NCBI RefSeq assembly: GCF_010731695.1
Contig: NZ_AP022586.1
Span: forward strand, 1 to 64,000
Source of the DNA: Mycolicibacterium litorale
Lineage (GTDB): Bacteria > Actinomycetota > Actinomycetes > Mycobacteriales > Mycobacteriaceae
Length of the DNA: 64,000 nt
Reading direction: 5' to 3'
Part shown: piece by piece, positions 58,377 to 64,000 of the stretch
Numbering within the stretch: position 1 is the first letter of the stretch
How the letters are laid out: each line of letters starts with the position of its first letter
Position numbers and translations under genes: made by a program
The notes under the pieces: generated by a model
What the model saw: the letters and a program-made list of their open reading frames with translations, nothing else
Told to the model about the DNA's origin: nothing
Databases searched by the model: none

Positions 58377-59843
58377 TTAGCTCCGCCTTCGATGCGGCAT
58401 TGATCTGCCGCGTTCGGTGACGTAATCGGTCCAGTCGCGGGCGGCGAGTTTGGCCCAGGCGGCTGCGTTCTTGGTGGTGATCGCGAGCAGTTCGGCCAGC
58501 ACGGGTGCGGGCATGTCGCTGGCGAGCTGGAAGAGGGCGGCTTTGCGATGTTCGTAGGGTTTCACCCCGACCGCGACGAGCTGGGTGCGGATGTTCTCGG
58601 TGGACAGGTGGGTGCCGGGAAGTCGGCCGGGGAACAGCCAGCCCGTATGGGATGGGGTGTAGCGGCTTTCGCATTGCTGCTCCAGATGCTCGCGGATGAG
58701 GTCGTCGAGTAGGGGAGGCATTTGGATGGGGATGGCGGCGAAGACGACATGCACGGCGTGATCGTCGGAGATCGAGATTTGGCTTGATCGCAGGGCGACG
58801 ATGCGCGAAAGAGGTTGGGCGAACAACAATGTGAGCAGTCCCGCGATGCGGGTTTTGCGGCGGATTGTGTCGTCGTGCAGCAGCCGCCCGACGGCGGCCC
58901 ACCGCTGGGAATCCGAGACGGTTACCGAGGGAGGTGACCGTGGCGGATCGGTGACCCTCAGTGTGGTGTTGATGCGGGATTGGCGTAGCCAGACGAGGAA
59001 GGCGTACTCGGCAGTGAGCGGCCTCCGGTGGAGCGCCTGGTAGCGCTCCAGCATCTCCTGTGTCGCTGTCGCCGGAGTGGCGTCGTGGGTGTGCAGAAAC
59101 GCCATGAACTGAATCGCCACGCGGACGCGACGACGGCAGGCATCGGTCATCGATCTCGTCAGCCGGTTCTCGTGGGAGGCCTTGCGCATCTGGCGCAGTA
59201 CATGCCAATGCGCGAATCGGCGAACGATGGCGGCGTCTTCGGCCGGAAGCTCGGCTACAACGTCCTCGATCCAGGGCAGCATCCGTTCGACGCGGATGTC
59301 GATCGGGCCCAGAACGCCGACCGCGACCAGGAGGCTGCGCAAGTAATCGTGGGCTCGGTCCGAGGGAAGATCGCTGAAGGTGTCGTGGCTGATTTCACGC
59401 GTTCCGCAGGCCATGTCGCGAAGGAGCTGCGGGCCGGTACCGGGCTTCTTTCGCAGCCACCAGAGCACCGTCTGTGGGCGGTCGGCGTTGATCAGTTCGT
59501 CGAACACGGGCCGTAGTCGGTGATGAATCGTGCCGCTGATCGGGTCGGTGAGCAGCTCGGTGAGGCGCTCGCGTAGGAAGCAGCGGGCGCATCGGTAGAA
59601 CCCGTAGGGGTGTTCTTCGCGGCCGCATTCGCTGCAGGTGAAGATCGATGCGACACCGGCGCAGGAGGCGCACACGATGGCATCGTCGAGCTGCCACGCC
59701 AGTGGCCGCACGGTCTCACACCGCGGGCATTTCTCGGGGTGATAGTGCCGTCTGCGACGGCATGCGACACAGATGCGACGCCCGTGCGTCAGTGGGGTTA
59801 GCCGGATGGTGCTTGCACACTCCCAGCAGGCCCGCTGAGTCAC
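58377..59843 (-). CDS. Zinc-ribbon protein with degenerate tyrosine-recombinase-like C-terminus
   Basis: 488 residues. The N-terminus has many CxxC pairs (ACWECAS, CVACRRRR, CPRCETV, CASCAG, CSECGRE, CARC), consistent with three zinc ribbons. The C-terminal half resembles a recombinase catalytic domain: LSRIVALR, WLFPGRLPGTHLS, EHRKAALFQLASDM and AARDWTDYVTER (possible Tyr), but the H-x-x-R box is altered. It could be an accessory protein or a second recombinase. GTG 59843 overlaps the XRE stop. Confidence 0.65.
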   Translation of the reverse strand: MTQRACWECASTIRLTPLTHGRRICVACRRRRHYHPEKCPRCETVRPLAWQLDDAIVCASCAGVASIFTCSECGREEHPYGFYRCARCFLRERLTELLTDPISGTIHHRLRPVFDELINADRPQTVLWWLRKKPGTGPQLLRDMACGTREISHDTFSDLPSDRAHDYLRSLLVAVGVLGPIDIRVERMLPWIEDVVAELPAEDAAIVRRFAHWHVLRQMRKASHENRLTRSMTDACRRRVRVAIQFMAFLHTHDATPATATQEMLERYQALHRRPLTAEYAFLVWLRQSRINTTLRVTDPPRSPPSVTVSDSQRWAAVGRLLHDDTIRRKTRIAGLLTLLFAQPLSRIVALRSSQISISDDHAVHVVFAAIPIQMPPLLDDLIREHLEQQCESRYTPSHTGWLFPGRLPGTHLSTENIRTQLVAVGVKPYEHRKAALFQLASDMPAPVLAELLAITTKNAAAWAKLAARDWTDYVTERGRSMPHRRRS

Positions 59844-60172
59844 TGGTTGTCGTGGGGGCGGCGGATGGTGGCGCGGATGGGTCGCAGGTCGCCGATGCCG
59901 GGTCCGCTGTCGTTGACCGCGGGCGCCTCACGGACTTGTTCGGCGACGAGCTCGAGCAGGTCGTTGGGCGTGCACGACAAGATGTCGCAGAGGGCGGCGA
60001 GCAGGTCGAGATTGATGCGCTGCGGGGGCTTGGTCGCGATCCGGTGCACCATCTGTCGGGAGATCTCCACGCCACGCTCGTGCAGCGGTGCGACAAGGTC
60101 GGTGGTGGCGAACATTCCGTTCTGGGCCATCAGCTGACGCAGGTTCCACCGCAGCACGGTCCTAGTGCTCAT
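59840..60172 (-). CDS. XRE-type helix-turn-helix regulator
   Basis: 110 residues. The HTH_26/XRE-like region is WNLRQLMAQNGMFATTDLVA, ISRQMVHRIATKPPQRINLD and LLAALCDILSCTPNDLLEL. ATG 60172 overlaps the integrase stop by 11 bp. It is the middle gene of the recombinase module and probably regulates it. Confidence 0.78.
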   Translation of the reverse strand: MSTRTVLRWNLRQLMAQNGMFATTDLVAPLHERGVEISRQMVHRIATKPPQRINLDLLAALCDILSCTPNDLLELVAEQVREAPAVNDSGPGIGDLRPIRATIRRPHDNQ

Positions 60173-61289
60173 CTCCGCCTTCACCTGTCGTCGTGGATGA
60201 TCCGTAGACGCGGCGCAGCGCCGCCTGCAGTGTTTTGGTCTTGAAGTCGTCGGACACCGAGGTATAGATCGCGGTGGTCGAGGCATACGAGTGCCCCACC
60301 TGTTCGGTGACGAACCGCTCCGGATAACCGAACTCGATCAGATGGGTGACATAGGAGTGCCGCAGGCAGTGCAAGGTGAGCTCGGCAGGCAGTCCCGCTT
60401 GCACCCGTGCGACGGCGAATCGCCTATCCATGGTCTTGGTCGCCACGCGCCGTCGACGCTCGGTCAGCCAGAGCTCTTGACGGTTCCCGGGGCTGAGGAG
60501 TGGGCGGCCGTGGTCGACCCATTGGCGCAGTCCGTCGATCACCCAGTCGAACTCCGGAACGGCGAGCACGGTGCGACGCCTGGGAGAGCTGCCGCGACGT
60601 GATTTGGCGTAGCGAACGTGGACGGCGCCGAACGTGCCCCAGGCCGGCATCCGCGAGTTCGGACGCAGGTCGGCGAGATCGAGATAGCACAGCTCGCGGC
60701 GGCGTAAACCGAAGGCGTAGGCCGTCTTGATCATCTGTGCGTCGCGCAGCGCCGCGAACGCGCCTTTGTTCCTGGACCGAGCGAGAACATCGACGCGATC
60801 ATCGAGGAAATCGAACAATGTTTCCAGTTCGTCGTAGGTGAACGGGCGACGCGCGGGCTTGCCCTCGTAGTCGACCAGATGCGCGGCGGTGTTGTAGTCG
60901 TGACAGACCTGCGATGGGATCCGTCCGAACCTGTTCTCGCATTGCGCGATCCAACCGTAGCGGCTATCGAGTAGGTAGTCGCAGAACATCCGCAACGACA
61001 TGTGATAGCCGCGAATGGTCGACGGTGCTTTGCGTTCCGGGCCCGACATCAAAGCGGCCGTGAAGTCTTCGACATCGCCGGCAGTCCAGTCCCACGGAGG
61101 CGCCCCGGCGAACTCTGCGAACCGCCGCACCAACGCCAGCCGCGGCTCGATCGTGGCCTCAGCAGCGAGTAGCCGAGACGCCTGTTGACGACCCCACCCA
61201 GACAGCATCGCTTCGAAGACTGCGCTGGCCTCGTCCAGGTGAACCACGCCCGAGGCAAGAACCAAGTGCGCCGACCCCGGAACGCTCAC
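60162..61289 (-). CDS. Tyrosine-type site-specific recombinase/integrase
   Basis: 375 residues with the full catalytic set: Arg I in AFGLRRRELCYLDLADL, the HxxR box in LTLHCLRHSYVTHLIEFG, His in VTEQVGHSYASTT and the nucleophilic Tyr in TAIYTSVSDDF. The SAM-like core-binding domain covers about residues 25-130. GTG 61289 is preferred because GGAGG sits about 7 bp upstream; a TTG at 61313 is in frame. This is the only complete integrase in the window, some 20 kb from the tRNA-Leu junction. Confidence 0.9.
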   Translation of the reverse strand: MSVPGSAHLVLASGVVHLDEASAVFEAMLSGWGRQQASRLLAAEATIEPRLALVRRFAEFAGAPPWDWTAGDVEDFTAALMSGPERKAPSTIRGYHMSLRMFCDYLLDSRYGWIAQCENRFGRIPSQVCHDYNTAAHLVDYEGKPARRPFTYDELETLFDFLDDRVDVLARSRNKGAFAALRDAQMIKTAYAFGLRRRELCYLDLADLRPNSRMPAWGTFGAVHVRYAKSRRGSSPRRRTVLAVPEFDWVIDGLRQWVDHGRPLLSPGNRQELWLTERRRRVATKTMDRRFAVARVQAGLPAELTLHCLRHSYVTHLIEFGYPERFVTEQVGHSYASTTAIYTSVSDDFKTKTLQAALRRVYGSSTTTGEGGDEH

Positions 61290-61687
61290 AAGAGAACCTC
61301 CATCTATCGTCAACTTAGAGTTGTCAATGACAACCGCAAGTTACCACACCTGCGAGCGAAATCCGTCTACCAGGAGGAACACGAAAGTGGTTCAATGAAG
61401 CGCATCCGGCGCTGGTCCCATGCGCCAGATATACGCGTCAACTTCAGGTTGATTCGCGACCTTCGGGCCCTGAGTGCAAGAGGTGTGTGGTCTGTGGTGG
61501 GGCGACGGAAGGGGGTCATGGGGCAGGGAGCTGGGTGGGCGGTGCGCGGTGGTGAGGGACGCTGGCTGTGGGCGTGGTGAGGTGAGTGGCGGTAGACAGA
61601 TGCGGTGAAGGCGAAAAAAATTGGTGAGAGGCGAATGTGGCTGCGGTGGTGGCCCGCTCGCCGGTGAACCTTCTACTGTCGGCGACC
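61290..61687. other. Region upstream of the integrase, no gene supported
   Basis: 398 bp. It holds the inverted repeat at 61320-61334, an AGGAGG at 61371-61376 without a convincing frame after it, and an A-run near 61613-61619. It may be the promoter/attachment region of the module. Confidence 0.4.
61320..61334. promoter_or_regulatory. Inverted repeat upstream of the integrase
   Basis: GTTGTCA-A-TGACAAC, perfect 7-bp arms, 31 bp from the integrase start. Probable site for the module's XRE protein or recombinase. Confidence 0.5.
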
Positions 61688-62158
61688 ATGACAGCAGCAA
61701 CGTCCAAGGTGGAAGCCCGGCGCCGGGCACGCGAAGTGACCCGACGCGCCAACGAGGAACGCGCCGCGCGGGATAAGGCGAACATCGATGACGCCGCGGA
61801 CTTTCTCGTCGCGGTCGGCAAGGTCGCCGAAGTCGAAAGTTGGAAGAGGGAGCGCCTGGCCCAGCTGCGCGCGCAGGTCGACGCAGAAGCGGCCAAGCGG
61901 GTGGCTGGCCATCGGGCCAAGGCCGGCGCGGCGGTCGCACGTATGCAGGGCCGTGGTGAGACGCTGACGACCATCGCCGCACGGACCGACGTCGGAATCG
62001 GGATCGTCCGCACCATGGCACGGCATGCTCCGAAATCCGAGAAGCGGACTGCCGGGAATGGTTCGCATGCACTAGGTCTGGAGGCATTGTCCGGCCCGAC
62101 CGCTCAGGGGGTTGACCCCCACGCTGACCAGCCTCCGGCGGATGCAGCCTCGGCGTGA
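61688..62158 (+). CDS. Coiled-coil protein with C-terminal HTH-like end, plasmid type
   Basis: 156 residues starting at ATG 61688. Residues 5-75 form a highly charged helix (SKVEARRRAREVTRRANEER, ESWKRERLAQLRAQVDAEA); the segment GETLTTIAARTDVGIGIVRT is HTH-like. Similar small proteins are common on mycobacterial plasmids and prophages, function unknown. Confidence 0.65.
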   Translation: MTAATSKVEARRRAREVTRRANEERAARDKANIDDAADFLVAVGKVAEVESWKRERLAQLRAQVDAEAAKRVAGHRAKAGAAVARMQGRGETLTTIAARTDVGIGIVRTMARHAPKSEKRTAGNGSHALGLEALSGPTAQGVDPHADQPPADAASA

Positions 62159-62482
62159 CGCACTGCGCAACGGTGCAACGAGGCCGGTGGTGCACCACGA
62201 TGTGCACGGCCGGGGTGCGTGGGTCGGCGGGTGCGTGGGCCATCATGGAGGTGCGCCGTTACGCCGGTCGGCCCGCTGACGCACACGCCGGTCGCGCCCC
62301 TGGTGCTGCGAACCGGCCTGTGCGTCCGACTACACCAGGTCTGCCCAGCGCGGTGGGGAGCGCTCGACGTGGCAGGGGCTGCGCAGCGGTAAAGGGGCAC
62401 CCGGGAGCAGGGTTACGGCACCGGTGGAGCGGGCCGCGGTGGCCGTGCTGAATGTCAGTGCCGGCGGATAGGTTCAACGGCC
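62159..62482. other. Intergenic stretch between plasmid-type genes
   Basis: 324 bp. A GTG frame overlapping the previous stop runs to 62451 but is Arg/Gly-rich without family resemblance. Nothing else is seen. Confidence 0.3.
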
Positions 62483-62968
62483 ATGAGAAGCGCGGGACAG
62501 CTTGTTGTTGATCAGCGTGTGCACGCTGCCGAGATCACGCGCTTTCACAGCCATGTCGTCTGCGGCCCAACGGCTTCGGATTGCAACATCTGGACCGGCG
62601 CGATCGGCGCCGATGGCTACGGTCAGCTCTACCTGACCCGCGAGCGTTCAGGATTGTGCGTTCGCCCGCACCGCTACGCGTTGGCGATCGTGTCCGGTGT
62701 AGTGGCCGCTGGGGTGCTCGGGCTTCACGAATGCGACAACCGTGTGCGTCAAGATCTCGGCGGCAACAAAACCCCATCAGCACGTCGGTCCGGCCCGCAG
62801 GGTGACAACATTGAGCGGATGGCGCGGATGCGTCGCGGCGGCGGCCGATATGCGTTGCGACGCCTCGACGGTCGCGGTATTCGACGGGAACGGTCGGCGA
62901 CGCTGCGGGAGGCGGTGCGCCATGGTGGGGACGCGGCGCTGCTCGGTGATCAGGCCACGCTGTGGTGA
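62483..62968 (+). CDS. HNH-endonuclease-like protein, probable compensating frameshifts
   Basis: 161 residues. CNIWTGAIGADGYGQLYLTR, VRPHRYALAIVSG and LGLHECDN resemble phage-type HNH endonucleases. Between 62735 and 62790 the expected NPVCVKISAATKPHQHV is read only in the next frame (TVCVKISAATKPHQHV), after which GDNIERMARMRRGGGR returns to the first frame. Two nearby indels that cancel explain this. The lesion would remove part of the metal site if real. Confidence 0.65.
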   Translation: MRSAGQLVVDQRVHAAEITRFHSHVVCGPTASDCNIWTGAIGADGYGQLYLTRERSGLCVRPHRYALAIVSGVVAAGVLGLHECDNRVRQDLGGNKTPSARRSGPQGDNIERMARMRRGGGRYALRRLDGRGIRRERSATLREAVRHGGDAALLGDQATLW

Positions 62969-63638
62969 CATACGTCAGGGCCCCCCTGGAGCCGGTGCGC
63001 GTGGGAGCGGGTGCGGCGAGCTGGATGGTCTGGCGCGCGGTGTCGCAGTGCCGAGCTGGAAGGGTGTGCGGCGGTGGTGTCGCGCGCGGGCGCTTAGCCG
63101 CGCTGCACGAGTACCGCGTCGCGCGACGTCGCACCGTGTTGGCGTCGAACAACACGAGCAGAGCAGAAACTCGGGCGGTGCGGGCCCGGCAGATGCGGTG
63201 CCGCCCGATCGTTTCGCCGTGCCGTGGCCGTTGAGATCGACGCGCGGCGTGTTGCTCAAGCGCGCAAGCTTGAAGAACTGACCGACGCGGGGGGCAGAAA
63301 GCCTGAGGTAAGCAAGAGTGGCCTTGCCGCGCTGCACGGTGCCGGCGAGGAGGTCGGGGTGCGATCGCATTGTTCTGCGCGCTGGTAGCACCTGCCGCCG
63401 TGTCCTCCTCATCGCCCTGGATCGGATGTGCCACGCCGTGCTATTCGGGGATGCTGGGCGGTTCGCTTCGAGTGGCGAGGACACAGGTCACCGGATTTCA
63501 GGGCCCTTTCCGGCCTCAGTGGATGGACCGGTTGTTTCGCAAGGCCCGGCTGGACAGTGGCTGCCTGGCCTCGTAACCTAATCGTGACCTACGTATCTAG
63601 TACGTACTTGCCCACTTCGCCGAAGGTTTTCGCTGTTG
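62969..63638. other. 670-bp region without a supported gene
   Basis: Frames such as the one reading AVEIDARRVAQARKLEELTD (about 63225-63285) have some coding character but neither start nor family match. Given the indels in this assembly, a broken small gene cannot be excluded. A palindrome lies at 63590-63606. Confidence 0.3.
63590..63606. promoter_or_regulatory. Palindromic site ahead of the secreted coiled-coil gene
   Basis: TACGTA-TCTAG-TACGTA, 33 bp upstream of GTG 63639. Two copies of the self-complementary TACGTA at a fixed 11-bp period suit a dimeric repressor site. Confidence 0.45.
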
Positions 63639-64000
63639 TGACTTCATCTGTGCTTGCGGTCCTGCCGCGCGCGTTGGGCAGGCGGCTCGTCTGCATTTTG
63701 GTTGCTTTCGGCGTTGTTGCTGCGCTTTTGGCAACCGATGTGCGCGCTGATCCGGCGGCTGATGCGCTTGCCGAACTGACTGAATTGTCGCGTCTGGCTG
63801 AGCAGACCACCGAGCAGATTCACACGGCGCAGATCGACCTTGACGAGAAGCTCGCAGCGCAGCAGGTTGCGGAGAAGGGGGCGGTTTCGGATCGCATGGC
63901 CGCGGATGCAGCGGCGGCCGATCTGGTGAGGTATCAGGCTGCAGTCGATAGGTTGGCCGCGGCTGCCTACATGGGTGGGCGCACGGATACCTTGGCGGCG
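63639..64000 (+). CDS. Secreted coiled-coil protein, probably NlpC/P60-type, truncated by window end
   Basis: 120 codons are present from GTG 63639. A signal segment (LVCILVAFGVVAALLATDVRA) is followed by a coiled coil (LAELTELSRLAEQTTEQIHT, LDEKLAAQQVAEKGAVSDR) and AAYMGGRTDTLAA. This is the usual N-terminal half of mycobacterial NlpC/P60 peptidoglycan hydrolases found with conjugative type IV/VII secretion loci; the catalytic domain would lie beyond 64000, so the call is an inference. Confidence 0.7.

Larger units (their letters stand above)
58377..61289 (-). mobile_element. Three-gene tyrosine-recombinase module
   Basis: Three overlapping genes on one strand: an integrase, an XRE-type regulator and a zinc-ribbon protein with a degenerate recombinase-like C-terminus. 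Overlaps are 11 bp and 4 bp (GTGA), so expression is coupled. No flanking repeats were found by eye. Whether it moves alone or served the whole island is unknown. Confidence 0.6.
40932..64000. mobile_element. Accessory genomic island inserted at a tRNA-Leu gene (right end not in window)
   Basis: From the truncated tRNA-Leu onward the conserved mycobacterial gene order stops. The segment contains defence genes, an RND exporter, a cluster of TetR-regulated oxidoreductases and hydrolases, a tyrosine-recombinase module, an HNH gene and a secreted coiled-coil gene of the kind found on mycobacterial conjugative plasmids. The matching 3' half of the tRNA is not found in the window. Whether this is one element or several nested insertions cannot be decided here. 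Confidence 0.6.

Noticed and set aside
58096..58380. 94-codon plus-strand frame before the recombinase module
   Set aside because: No ribosome site or recognisable domain; it runs into the end of a better supported gene on the other strand.
61395..61580. Short frame beginning MKRIRRWSHAPDIRV after an AGGAGG
   Set aside because: The second half degenerates into Gly/Trp-rich sequence and the AGGAGG is too far from the ATG.
62155..62451. GTG frame overlapping the upstream stop (GTGA)
   Set aside because: The overlap is suggestive, but the translation is Arg/Gly-rich with no family resemblance and looks like a high-GC shadow.

Overview
The window is chromosomal DNA of a high-GC actinobacterium, almost certainly a Mycobacterium/Mycolicibacterium. 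The first 40 kb follows the gene order known around metG-tatD-rpfB-ksgA-ispE-pks16-pth-rplY-lpqT-prs-glmU-mfd-mazG-lpqU-eno-kdpDE in M. tuberculosis, with its usual features: lipoproteins, GTG/TTG starts, and ATGA/GTGA stop-start overlaps. No species is assigned.

Region 1 (1-16.9 kb): metG (-) diverges from tatD and the coupled rpfB-ksgA-ispE operon (+). A fatty acyl-AMP ligase (pks16 type), a DrrAB-like ABC exporter and a 4Fe-4S protein follow. On the minus strand glmU, prs, an ArsC-like gene, lpqT, an SDR gene, rplY, pth and a DUF488 gene run as one co-directional block. Many genes here are broken by small indels. Most are one-base contractions in homopolymers, and filling them in gives family-typical protein lengths, so sequencing error is the likeliest cause.

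Region 2 (16.9-40.9 kb): tRNA-Gln, a TetR gene, mfd-mazG, the iron-uptake pair efeO-efeB behind a candidate IdeR box, lpqU, then eno-ftsB-like-DUF501-ppx. A tightly coupled minus-strand operon encodes an Lgt-like membrane enzyme, a DUF4190 protein and a radical-SAM protein of the tetraether-synthase-like (Tes/MJ0619) group. A ZIP transporter, two DUF4383 paralogues, a DUF222/HNH remnant, a propionyl-CoA synthetase and an orphan kdpDE pair follow.

Region 3 (40.9 kb to the end) is an accessory island. It begins at the 5' half of a tRNA-Leu(UAA) gene cut off just after the anticodon stem. It carries a Gabija-type defence pair (GajA OLD-family ATPase/TOPRIM, GajB UvrD-like helicase) and, divergent from it, a gene hidden by four one-base contractions that encodes an unrecognised protein with an Rx4H (HEPN-like) motif. 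Next is an MmpL/RND exporter and a lipid/xenobiotic-type cluster (diiron hydrolase, alpha/beta hydrolase, thioesterases, P450, F420/LLM oxidoreductase, DUF6188) with four TetR regulators and several perfect operators. One operator sequence recurs at three promoters. A three-gene tyrosine-recombinase module and plasmid/ICE-like genes, ending in a truncated secreted coiled-coil protein, close the window.

How the parts work together: rpfB-ksgA-ispE links resuscitation, ribosome maturation and isoprenoid synthesis; prs-glmU and eno-ppx are core metabolism; efeOB takes up iron under likely IdeR control; gajAB defends against phage; and the RND pump and the thioesterase-tetR operon appear to share a regulator encoded in the island.
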